From the NCBI GenBank assembly GCA_963920575.1, contig OY986971.1, positions 11,658,779 through 11,722,778 on the forward strand: 64,000 nt of DNA, in the 5' to 3' direction. This document shows, piece by piece, positions 1-10,439 of the stretch (the first letter of the stretch is position 1; each line of letters begins with the position of its first letter). Source of the DNA: Narthecium ossifragum (Eukaryota > Streptophyta > Magnoliopsida > Dioscoreales > Nartheciaceae). The translations under genes were made by a program, and so were the position numbers. Below the pieces are notes generated by a model. That model was not told where the DNA came from and did no database searches. It saw only the letters and a program-made list of their open reading frames with translations.

Positions 1-592
1 CATAATTCTGACTTTGACTAGAAGGATATTATCTTAGGATGTAATATATATAGCCCAATGTGAGCACCAGTTGGGTACGCTCCCAAAAAGCTGTATTGCA
101 GTGCCCGCTTGGTTGGTAAATCTAGATCTGAAAGATGCAAAGAAATATGGCTTAGAAAGCCGAAAATATGCATCACATGGCATATATGGTATTCCCACCC
201 AGTGAAACTAGAGCAAATGTCTCACAAATCTGTACTTGAGTTTCTTGAAAAGTTTTAGAACCTCATATGAGGGATTATGACTCTATTTTAAATATGCTTT
301 TGGGTTATTTCCACAAATTATATCTTAGCCAGTGGGCGGCTCTATGTAGTCTATCCATACATATGCATGAACTCTTATGGAAACCAAAAGCATATTTTGT
401 GAGAGGGGCTGCTATCAGACTAACTTTATGTTCCTCCTGTAATAATTAAAATGGCACTCTTTTTTAATCGTAACATGGAAATTTTCTGGATCTTAGGTTC
501 CTATAGATTCGTGTGTTGTAGGGGTGCAACAGCCTTCTTGCAACAGGTGATATTTATCTAGGGGCTTAGATCTGATTGTTTTAATGAGCAAG

Positions 593-649
593 TGTTTGGC
601 TGTATAAGTGGAATTTATGGATGCATAAACCCCACTTATACAGGAAACA
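593..649. repeat. Strong hairpin (inverted repeat)
   Basis: TGTATAAGTGG at 601-611 is perfectly complementary to CCACTTATACA at 632-642. Inside it TTTATG pairs with CATAAA around a four-base loop (GATG), and outside it TGTTT (593-597) pairs with AAACA (645-649). The result is a nearly continuous stem of about 22 pairs. It could be a tiny foldback element or a transcribed stem-loop; the sequence alone does not say which. Confidence 0.7.
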
Positions 650-834
650 AATTAGTACCTACAGAATGGCAACTTTCTTTTTAATGAGCAAGTCTGAAGC
701 TAATCTAATCAAGCGTACTAATAGCAAATAAAACAGTATTATAACCCCATAACGTTCCATCTTTATGCTCTAACTTATTGACTTGATGATTTACTACCAT
801 AACAGTATTATATGAATACGCGCGCCGGTTGATA

Positions 835-1025
835 CCTGACCCGTTTAATAAACGGGTCAGATTCGGGCCTCGCGCTAAGAAGGTTTGGTCTGAGGTTTTG
901 AACCTGACCCATTTAATAAACGGGTTCGGGTTGATAAACCTGACGCATTTAATAAACGGGTTTGGGTTGATAAACCTGACCCGTTTAATAAACAGGTCAA
1001 TACTTGACCCGACCCGTTTAATACA
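835..1025. repeat. Palindromic minisatellite, about 36-bp unit
   Basis: A unit of about 36 bp built around CCCGTTTAATAAACGGG, itself a near-perfect palindrome, recurs with variants through this segment. The clearest consecutive units begin near 900, 936 and 972. The 210-base open frame across it (829-1038) merely translates the repeat into a repeated Asn-Leu-Thr-x-Leu-Ile-Asn pattern and is not a gene. Confidence 0.75.
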
Positions 1026-3292
1026 AAGTAAATTATAGTGTCTTGATTGTTGGTTTGTGGAACTTAAAATTCACAATCTTTGTAGTTGCTTACCTTTTTT
1101 CATTTTACTAATTGGCGTATTATGAATATCTCATTTGATCATATCTTAGTGATTCAATAACGGATGGTGGTGACATAATGTCTTTTATTGGAAAAGATTT
1201 TTATTAGAAAAGGATTGGAATTATTTGTGCTGGTTTGGCGTGTTTATTATGAATATCACATTTCACACTTCATTCTTTAAACGCATGTCCACCTATTGCG
1301 ATTAGTCCTTCTCCGTATTTCTGGCTGTTGGCCGTTGATAGATTGGTGATTATTCATTATCTTGAAGATCTGATTAGAATTTCTTACTTTGAATATTGTT
1401 TTCATTTTTGCAATTTTGTCTATCAATCTAATCTATAATCTCCTTTTCAGTCATCGTTATGGAGCAACATTCGACAAAAACTACTTATTCGACTGTTTGA
1501 CTGCCACAGTTGATGAAATTCATGAAGTTTAAGCTAGAAAGTTGAAGCTGGAGTTTCGGTTCCAATCACTGTGGAGACATGTATGATGGTAATTAGATGT
1601 CAAGTTGATAGAATAGAGAAATGTTGATATCTGATGATGGTATAAGAATCGTATGGCAAAAGGCTGTTAAACAAATATTTACAACAATAACTTACTTATT
1701 CTGAAGTTGTTTGGTTTGCTGTTGTTATTGGTAATACTATGTTGCTTAGAGATTAGATATTAGCCAATTCTTTAGAAGATTGGGTCATCAAGATCAGATA
1801 GAGTCATTACATAGATGGTTATTGAATCCTGTGATGAATTTATGACTTTATGGATGATTAAGCTACAGTTAGATTGTACTAAGGACTTGCGAAATGAAGT
1901 TTGCACTATTGCCCAACCCAAATAATGAACTAGGCAAAAGATGAAATTGTGGTAAATGTGAATTCCCTCACTTTTTCGGACGAGCTTGATTAATATTTTG
2001 TTATTGTGCAAACTTAAAATTTGCCAGTCTTATGCTTATCTCCCAATGTGAAATGCATCGCAAGTTACAAAAGGCCAGTTACCAACTGTGCAATGGTTTA
2101 TAGATTGGATTTTTTTCTTAAGGATTACATTAATGTAAATATCAATTCTTTTGGTGAGTTAAAGTATAATGGGTTGTATTTTATTGATTAGTTGAGATCA
2201 TCGATGATGGTACTCGACATCCTCAAATCTCTACGTAACTGCTTTTACTGGTTGGGAACGGACTATCCATTATAAGTTAGAATATAAGTGAATTGAGCTC
2301 AAATGTAAGCAAATGGAATTGTGACATATAAGCTACAGATCTAAACTCACAGAATGTAACATGCTCATCTTATGAGTATGTAATAGATTAAATCTGAGAG
2401 ATAGCTCAGGGAGACCTATCGACGTGGAGCAATAGGGGAAATGAGCATGTAGGGAGAGCGCATATGCCATGTGGTTAGCAGGCCTAGAGTTTATCAGAAG
2501 GTTATAGCTGAAGTATTGATAGAGTTCATGAAAGATTATTAAGTCATGCATAACATTGGTAGATCTAATCAACACTTAAAGTCTATTATGGGTAAAAGTT
2601 GCTATTTGGGATAGGTGAACATTTGAAGTGCATCAGTTCTCATTCGAAGGTTGTGATGAATATTTTATATTTCTTCTTAACCAAGTTATTGCCAGCTGAA
2701 TGCTTGCTAATGTTATGGCGACTACAACTATCTCCAACAGGTTGTAAATCCAGCTTACTATGGACTGGAGAACACAGAAACCAAAACATTAAATTCCTTC
2801 CTTTCAAGGTGCCTAAACTACAACCACATGAGATGCTATTATGCACTTGAGATTTCAACTTTAAGCAAGGCATTAAAGTTTTATAATTCCTGCAGCCCAG
2901 GGTTTCTTCATTTGCTCAGAAAAAGGTGAAGCAGTAGAAGCGCATGTATAGTGCGTTATTGCTAGATCGAGTTGGGAAGAGCCTATATCTGAATCCTTAG
3001 TCTTGGAATCAAGGTCAGCCTTTTATGATATGATACTTTCTGTTTTTACGTATTCCCTAGCCTCTTCATTGCTAGATCAAGTTGGTAATGAAGCGCATTT
3101 CTAGAATTTGAGAGATTGGCTTTTACTTTCTGCTTTCTAGCTTTGCTTTTCTCTGCAATGCTCTGTACTGTTCCTTCTAAAGCAACGCTTGAGTACAATA
3201 GCTTTTGTGCCATGTGCATTTTCAATTGAAGAAATCCAGGTAGACAGACTGTTATCATTGATTGTATATCTTTCATTTGTAGATCTACCCAG

Positions 3293-4658
3293 ATGGCTGA
3301 TGGTAGTAATGATCAACTTACTGTCGTTGGCATACTAAGTCATTTGCATGTGAATGTTGGTTTTTTGACTTTTACTACAGTATTTATTTTATGTCACATT
3401 TTATTTAATTTTATTTTGGCTTACGGAGCGTGCTAAATTTATTAATGTTCTTTTGTATTGTTAATAATAATTGTTATTAATAATATTAAGACATCAAAAG
3501 CTGCGTTCACTCAACGTGCACGGCGAGAACGGGAAAAAAATCAACAAAATGAAGCTGGAAGTTTAAATAATAAGCCATCAAAAGCTGTGTTAGCTCAGCG
3601 TGCACGGCGAGAACGTGAGAAATTAGGAGGATGTGTTGGATTTTCTGAACCTGCACCAAAGCGAGCAATGGTTGTACAAGCCTCGGGGACTTCGTCTACT
3701 GGTATCTCGCATAGGCATTTGGCCCAACGTGCACGACGAAAACGTGAGAAATTAGGAGGATGTGTTGGATCTTCTGAACCTAATCAGGTGGATTATTCTA
3801 TGGGTGGAATAACTCCGGTGACGATTCCTTCAAATCTAAACGAATGCATAACGGCGCAATATGAAAATAATCGGTAATTTATTATTAATTTATGTTAAAT
3901 AAATTAAAATTTTATATAGTCTTTTATAGATGAAAATAAATTTTATATTTGTAGGCCAATTGAAACAGAACAAGTGATCGAATCAGATGATGATGAATCA
4001 GAAGTTGTAGCTCTGAATGCAGAGGTTCATCCTCGGGTACACATAGATCTTGGACGACATTTTCTTGGACGAATGGATGTTGTATGTCCGTATTGTTCAG
4101 CTTTACATTGGATTGATGAAAAATTGACAAGGTCATCTGTAGTGAGTCCTCTTTTTGGAACTTGCTGTTCTCAAGGAAAGATTCAGTTAGCGTTGCTTAT
4201 TACACCGCCTCCAATGCTTAAGGTTTTATACGACGAAAATGATGATCGGTCAAAATCCTTTCGTCGTTACAGTCGAGAGTATAATGCAGCTAATGCTTTT
4301 ACGAGTCTCGGTACTACTTTGGATTCAAGAGTATTTACTGGAAGAGGTCCTACAGCATTCATTATCCATGGTGAATTGCGCCATCAAACAGGATCATTGA
4401 TACCAGAACCAGGGCATGAAGCAATGTACTCTCAACTTTACATTTATGACCCTGATTCTGCGTTAGATGTTCGCAATCGCAGAAATCCTCATTTGAGAAG
4501 GGACGTTCTTAAAATAATTCAAGATTGTCTACTGCAATCGAATGCCTTTTCAAAGAAATTTATTTTGGCTTATGAAATTTTGAATCAATCAGAATTGGCA
4601 GGACAGATTACCTGCTTATCTTCATTACAATCAAGCGACCGATCGGCGGCGGTATAAT
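3293..4658 (+). pseudogene. Helitron Rep-helicase gene, N-terminal segment
   Basis: The amino-terminal part has three copies of a basic motif, QRARREREK or QRARRKREK, at about 3502-3540, 3590-3640 and 3720-3760, a feature known from plant Helitron proteins and plausibly a nuclear-localisation or DNA-contact region. An intron at 3874-3954 (GT-AG, phase 2) joins this part in frame to the next, which starts near 3955 and contains a Cys pair (VCPYC). I infer an earlier intron at 3350-3490 (phase 0) from an ATG at 3293; this upstream exon is tentative. The frame is lost near 4640, where the homologous reading moves to another frame leading into 4707. Decayed but clearly homologous. Confidence 0.75.
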
Positions 4659-4661
4659 CTA

Positions 4662-6060
4662 CCAACAGTCGATGAGATTGAGATAATATTACCAGGTGAT
4701 GGATTTGTGGTCGATAGCATGAGGGATATTATCATACGTCTCAGAGGGAATAATCAGTTGATGAGAATTAGTGAGTGTCACCCAGCTTATTTGCTATTAC
4801 ATTATGTTTTATTATTCCCTTATGGTGAGCTCGGTTGGGAGCAAGGGTTGAAACAGTTGGATATTCTAAATAATCGACATACAAATGATAGACTTACACA
4901 GATGGAGTTTTATAGTTATCGTTTGTTTCAGCGTCACACAGAGTATTCAACAATTTTGCGAGCAGGAAAGCTATTTCAAGAGTTTATAGTGGATGCTTGG
5001 GCTTCAACTGAGCAAAATAGGTTGAATTATTGTAAACTTAATCAAGGAAAACTTCGTTCTGAACTGTACCATAGTTTGTCGGATGTTGGTTTGGATGGGC
5101 TTGGAGCTAACCAGGTTGGGCAAAGAATGATTTTACCGTCTTCATTCTCTGGCAGTGCAAGAAATATGTTTGAAATCTTTCAGGATTCAATGGCTATTAC
5201 ACGATACAATCACCATCCAGATATTTTTCTCACAATGACGGCAAATCCTAATTGGCCTGAAATTACTTCAGTTTTGTTTCCTCATCAAAAAGCTACTGAT
5301 CGTCCTGATTTAGTTGCACGTGTTTTTGAGTTGAAGAGAAAGGAGATTAATGGATAAAATTAAGACTAAACATGTGTTTGGCAAAAAAGTTGCACATGTG
5401 TTTACAATTGAATTTCAGAAACGAGGGCTACCACATATGCATGCGCTTTTTTTCCTTCAAGGTCCAAATAAAATTCGAACATGTGCTCAGGTGGACCAAA
5501 TAGTATGTGCAGAATTTCCAAACCCAGCTGATAATCCTACACTATTTGAAACTGTAAAGTGTTGTATGATACATGGACCATGTGGTGTTCGAAGCCCTCA
5601 AGCAGCATGTATGGAAAATGGTAAATGCACCAAGTGTTACCCTCGAGGATTTGTGGAGACAACTACTATGGACCAAGATGGATATCCTATCTATCGTCGT
5701 CGTGATGACAAACGTGTTCATATATTGAGGGGCCACGAAGTTGATAACAGAGATGTTGTTCCATATAATCCGTATCTTTCTAACATGTTCAACTGTCACA
5801 TTAATGTAGAAGTTTGTGCAGGGCTCAGGTGTGTTAAATATATTCACAAGTACATTTACAAAGGTCACGATCGCACAACAATGATTTTAGGAGGGATAGA
5901 TGAGATACAACAATATCTAAATGCAAGGTATATTGGACCGCCAGAGGCTACTTGGCGAATATTTGGTCATCTACTGCATGAAGAGATTCCAAGTGTTGTA
6001 CGATTGGCACTTCATTTACCTGGATGCATCGTGTTGTTTTCAATCCAGCTGAATCGTTAG
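4662..6060 (+). pseudogene. Helitron HUH Rep endonuclease region (frameshifted)
   Basis: This is the Helitron-like N domain followed by the rolling-circle Rep domain, which nicks and joins single strands during transposition. The two-histidine motif reads PHMHAL, with the His codons at 5434-5436 and 5440-5442. The catalytic tyrosine pair lies in KYIHKYIYKG, with Tyr codons at 5839-5841 and 5851-5853, four residues apart as expected. A Cys-rich stretch (about 5570-5640) lies between them. The reading frame breaks near 5350, apparently by one extra base, and again near 6020 just before the helicase segment. Catalytic residues look intact, but the protein could not be made without correcting those shifts. 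Confidence 0.88.
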
Positions 6061-8248
6061 AGAGTATTGTTTCTAGAGCTGAGCATCAACAATCCACTCT
6101 AACTGGTTATTTTGCATGTTGTGCTACCAACGAATCTGCCCGTGCATTCACTTACCAAGAATTTCCACAGCATTTCGTTTGGAAGAAGTCTCAAAAGCTA
6201 TGGAGTCCAAGACAAAAAGGGTTTGCAATTGGTAGAATGTATTTTGCTAGCCCTAATTCTGGCGAGAGATTTTATCTGCGGTTGCTCCTAACTGTTGTCA
6301 AAGGTCCACGATCGTTTGAATGCTTGCGTACATTTAACAATGTTATGTGTAACACATATAAAGCTGCATGTGTTGCGAGGGGGCTTTTGGAAGATGACGG
6401 TGAATGGGTACAGTGTCTTGAAGAGGCTTCAATTATGAACACTGGACATCAGTTGCGAAGATTATTTAGTATTATTCTGATTCAGTGCTCTCCAGTTGAA
6501 CCATATGCGTTATGGAATCAATTCTCAGAACACATATGTGATGATCTTGCATACAAGATTCGTATATTGTTTGTCATTTCCAATCCAACTGAGTTTCAGA
6601 TAAAAGATTATGGATTGCATTTGTTGAATCAGCTGCTTCAGGAATCGGGCAAGAGTTTGACAGATTTCCCGCCCATGCCAGTATCCAGTGGGAATTGGAG
6701 TGTAGTAGTTGGTAACAGATTGATATTGGAACATCAACAGCTCCAGAGTGATGCACAACAAGTAGATGCTGAAATTAATGTTGCTCGACTTAATGAAGCA
6801 CAATGCACTGCTTATACTGCAATCACTTGTTCAGTTTTTGAAAACGAGGGGAGAACCTTCTTTCTGAATGGGGGGGCTGGAACTGGAAAGACTTTTTTGT
6901 ATAATACAATTGCTGCAAAATGCCGCAGTCTTGGACATATTGTTATTACCGTGGCTTCATCTGGCATTGCATCGTTGTTACTGGTGGGAGGTCGAACCGC
7001 GCATTCAACATTTTGTATTCCATTAGATGTGTTGGAGAATTCAGTCTGTGCCTTCAGCAAACAATCATTGCAAGCAGAATTGTTTAGGAAAGCAAAATTA
7101 ATAATATGGGATGAAGTACCCATGCAACATAGACATTGTGTTGAAGCGGTTGATCGCACACTTCAAGACATTTGTGACAGTGTAAAGCCATTTGGTGGTA
7201 TCACTGTTGTTCTTGGTGGAGACTTTCGACAAATTTTACCTGTCATACCAAAAGGAGTGCACGAGCAAATTGTGGGTGCATCGTTGAGAAAATCTGTGCT
7301 ATGGAGTCGTGTACATGTGCTAACTTTGCGCCATAACATGCGCTTGAATAACTCTGCCATTGAAAATATAAATTTTTTGAAGTTTTTGACAGAGGTAATA
7401 TTTTTTTTATCTTTTTTCAAGTGATGTAGGTTGAATATTATCATTTCATTGATTTGGGGTTGTTTATTCTTAATTCGTAGATTGGGACACACCCGCAAAA
7501 TTCTATAGAGCTTCCATCAACAATCCGTAGGTGTCAAAATATATGTGAGCTGCTTTATACGATTTATCCACAACTTGATGTTGTGGGGACGGTGACTCCA
7601 ACTTTCTTGACTGAGCGCACAATTCTTTCTGCACGTAATGATGATGTAACTTCCATCAATACATATGCGTTAAATGCTTTTCCGGGAGAGACAATTACTT
7701 ATTTTGCAGCTGACAAAATTTCACAAGATGAACTAGATTCTACCATAGCTAATCGGTATCCAAATGAGTATTTAAACTCATTGAATCCTGTTGGATTACC
7801 GTTGTTTAAGTTAGAGTTGAAAGTTGGCTGCCCAATAATGTTGTTGAGGAATATTGCGCCAAAGGATGGACTTTGCAATGGCACACGATTGATGGTTGTG
7901 AGATGTGCTTCGCGCATAATTGAGGCTCTAATTTTAAATGGAGATAAATCTGGCAATTTATTATTCATTCCAAGGATATCATTGACTCCATCAATTTCAG
8001 AATGTTTGCCTTTTCAAATGACAAGACGTCAATTCCCGATTCGATTGGCATATGCTATGACAATAAATAAATCTCAAGGCCAATCGGTGAGATTTGTTGG
8101 GATTGATTTGCGCACACCTGTCTTTAGTCATGGGCAACTGTATGTGGCGCTATCTAGATGCACATCTGCTGATCGCATAAGTGTTTTGCTTCCCGAAGAT
8201 GGGTCCAGTTCCACATCAAATATAGTTTATACTGAGGTTTTGTTGTAA
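6024..8248 (+). pseudogene. Helitron Pif1-like helicase domain with one intron
   Basis: A superfamily 1 helicase of the Pif1/RRM3 type that would unwind DNA during rolling-circle transposition. The Walker A motif GGAGTGKT lies at about 6871-6895 and the Walker B region IIWDEVP at about 7097-7120, followed by [15 protein letters not shown] intron at 7395-7480 (86 bp, phase 0) interrupts it. Splicing joins the two halves in frame, bridging to the C-terminal motifs (TINKSQGQS, then YVALSR, around 8050-8160). The protein ends with VYTEVLL at 8248. The region 6024-8248 is open apart from the intron, so the helicase is better preserved than the Rep part upstream. Confidence 0.9.
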
Positions 8249-8455
8249 TTCTACTTCGACGAATTGGAATCATCATAATTAGGTAATTTAAGTTTCACAT
8301 GATTTACAATTAATATACTTCATGATGTCAAATATTGTACTAATTTTTTAATTTTTTTTAGCAGATTATTGTGCATTTCCCTCGATAACTGCCAAGGTTT
8401 GATTTGATTTTGCCCTCACTAATACACTGTTCCAAGGCTCATCATTGTAGGCAGT

Positions 8456-9210
8456 ATGGATCATGTCGTCATTTTCGGAACGGTGAGTTACTATGGTCAA
8501 AACTAAAGTTATTACTTTTTTAAAAGCAGTAATTACCTTCCACACAATTCTTATTTTCTTAAATAAACTTTTTGAGTGCTTAGGAAGAAAATAATGTCCG
8601 ACGAACTGTTGAAATGTTACGCGATAGCGGAGTTCGTGTTGAAATTCGCTCTGAGCATGACCTTCATGCCATGCAACCACCTTTAGTGAGTGGAAAAAAA
8701 TATTTACATAATATTTGATAAAGATAATACTGCTTAGTTGATTAGCTTTCTCACTTACAACACTGAACCATGTTTTCAGGCACAATCAAGACGTCCGGCA
8801 CCACCTGCTGCAAATGAGGTAAGTAAAGCATATTAGCTTTCTCACTTACAACATTGAACCTAAACGTCCAAGTATATATTTTATCAAGAGGTCTTGGTTG
8901 ATTGTAATAATTATTTGATAATCTTTTCTACTGCAGGATTGGGATGCACATGCTCAAAACATGTTGTATAATAGTAGAATGACCCTGCTTAGTTGGACCT
9001 CGAACAATGTATGTACTGTACATATTATATTTATATTGCAAATATTTTTTAATCGTTTATGCTCTCATGATTCTGTTGCAGGTTGTATTTTGGATGCCAC
9101 GGGCGCGATTCTCCATCAAGATAGAGACATACACTCTGAGACGCATTATCGGTAGAAGGTTAGAGAAGCCATGGTGGTTACGTGCGAGGTGGATGTCAGA
9201 GCTTTCTTAA
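8456..9210 (+). CDS. Five-exon small gene, 122 residues, unknown function
   Basis: Five segments with canonical GT-AG borders join in one frame: 8456-8482, 8584-8685, 8780-8818, 8937-9008 and 9082-9210. Every intron is phase 0. The donors are gtgagt, gtgagt, gtaagt and gtatgt; the acceptors end in tag, cag, cag and cag. The product is 122 residues: a hydrophobic start (MDHVVIFG), a charged segment rich in Arg and Glu, a short Pro-Ala linker, and a basic C terminus with several Trp (KPWWLRARW). I recognise no family. It lies 208 bases after the helicase stop in the same orientation, and possible splice sites between them (about 8282 and 8363) would allow one transcript. It may be a Helitron accessory protein or the 3' exons of a captured host gene. 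Confidence 0.6.
8739..8862 (+). repeat. Duplicated intron segment
   Basis: A segment of about 28 bases beginning TTAGCTTTCTCACTTACAAC occurs near the end of intron 2 (about 8741-8769) and again inside intron 3 (about 8833-8861), with one difference. The copies flank the short third exon (8780-8818). That fits a small local duplication around the exon. Confidence 0.7.
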
Positions 9211-9828
9211 TCTCTTTTACATACATGTTTTTAGAGTACCATGAATCACTTAGGTAACTTCGGCAAGTTGTGACTTGAAACAAAATGAACCAAAGTTGGA
9301 CATATTGGTATCAACTACTATAGTGGAACTTGACTTTTCTTTATGCTTGCGGGTATCTCTTTTACATAGATGTTTCTTAGGTAACTTCGGCATATTGGTT
9401 GTCTTAGGAATAAGTTATCCCTAGAGAACTAGATTTTTACATGTTATCAAAGCTTATTCTGTTAAGATTTTGGATTGATGATGGTAATCATCTAACTGTT
9501 GGATTTTCTGATCCAGGGCCACGCATCAGTGAAGTGGTGGTGGTGTTGTGGGAATGCTTGGAGCTAGAGTTAAAAAGAGAAAAAACCAATGGTTAGATTT
9601 TGCTAGCCCTGGAGTTGGATTATTGTGAAATTAGAATATCTGTATTTTTGTTTTTCTTTGAAGTTGTGGTTTGTGAGGGATAATGTTGTATTTGAGGATA
9701 CTATGGTTTGCCCCGGGGACAAAGTTTGTGAGGGATAATGTTTTATTTGAGGGATAATGTTGCACTCATAAGGTTTGCCTCTGTACAAGTGAGGTTCTAC
9801 CGAATTTTTTTAAAAAAACTCTATATAT
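9211..9828 (+). other. Helitron 3' noncoding region with short direct repeats
   Basis: No coding frame is recognisable. CTTAGGTAACTTCGGCA occurs at about 9250 and again near 9376. A block starting TTTGTGAGGGATAATGTT occurs at about 9670 and 9725 (period about 55 bp), with a further partial copy at about 9750. Subterminal repeats of this kind are common in Helitrons. Confidence 0.55.
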
Positions 9829-9856
9829 CTGTGACGTAGGCACGGGCATTCCCTAG
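9829..9856 (+). other. Helitron 3' terminus
   Basis: A short stem (CTGTG 9829-9833 with CACGG 9841-9845, one G-T pair) is followed ten bases later by CCCTAG, then T at 9857. Plant Helitrons end in a GC-rich hairpin 10-12 bases before CTRR and insert between A and T, so the arrangement fits. One hairpin mismatch suggests age. Confidence 0.7.
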
Positions 9857-10439
9857 TTACTTACAAGTTCAAAACAGATAGAAGTACGAGTAAGAAGAAA
9901 ATGTGCTGCACAAAGAAGGGTGTTTTAGTAATCCCAGCATGGTTTGACCAAATAGGAGGGAAAGGAAACCAGATTCCTCCCAACTTCAGGAGGAGTCCGG
10001 TTTCCCCTCATGACGGGAGAGCTCGGAAGAGGTGACTCCCTCTCCCGTGCTTAAATGCCAACCAAACATGGCTGATGGAGTCATGACTCCCTCTCCCACG
10101 ATTAAACCGGCAACCAAATGCACCCTCAGGAATTGAATGGGAAATGATCAGGGAAGCTTACCTAACTCGGATCTCAGTGAAATTGCGGCGAATTCCTCTC
10201 TAAAACCTTAAATTTCCAAAGATTTTCTCTCTCTCTCTCTCTCGTTCAGCTGAGAAGAAGATAAGGAGAGAGAAGATAAAAGGGGAGAAGGAAAAGGTCA
10301 ATGAAGGTAGGTGGGTATTTTTGTAGAAAGCCCCTCGCAAGACCCACAATTACGCAAACGTCCTCCCTTTTTACAAAAAAGTCCCATTTTTTCGATTAGG
10401 CCATTACAGCATAGCACCAAAGCAGTCAGAAGGCAACAA
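9857..10439. other. Noncoding spacer
   Basis: I see no gene. It includes a (CT)n microsatellite at about 10225-10243 and a repeated phrase around GACTCCCTCTCCC (about 10033 and 10086). It may hold the leader or gag remains of the copia element that follows, but nothing is recognisable. Confidence 0.5.

Larger units (their letters stand above)
1..3292. other. Intergenic or Helitron left flank, no gene recognised
   Basis: AT-rich sequence. The open frames here are all under about 85 codons, overlap one another on opposite strands (for example around 2600-2870) and show no domain I recognise. Two structured pieces, a hairpin near 600 and a palindromic minisatellite near 835-1025, are listed separately. 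The left end of the downstream Helitron should lie somewhere in or before this stretch, but I could not find a convincing 5' TC terminus, so part of this region may belong to the Helitron. Confidence 0.5.
3293..9856 (+). mobile_element. Helitron (rolling-circle transposon), 5' end not located
   Basis: The segment carries an N-terminal region, a HUH Rep domain and a Pif1-like helicase in the order typical of plant Helitrons. It ends at a Helitron-like 3' terminus (hairpin, then CTAG, then T at 9857). The left boundary given is only the first plausible start codon; the true 5' end lies further upstream. Three frameshifts in the Rep-helicase gene make this copy unlikely to be autonomous. A second, multi-exon gene lies between the helicase and the 3' end. 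Inside a Helitron it could be an accessory gene or a captured host fragment. Confidence 0.85.

Noticed and set aside
2599..2873. Opposite-strand open frames of about 80 codons
   Set aside because: Each is the shadow of the other; no domain and no splice evidence.
3458..3490. Helitron gene start at the TTG or nearby codons at 3458
   Set aside because: The stretch is AT-rich intron-like sequence ending in AAG; an upstream exon with an ATG at 3293 is a better, though unproven, start.
8366..8785. 139-codon frame on the minus strand
   Set aside because: It is antisense to the first exons of the five-exon gene, whose splice sites give a more coherent reading.
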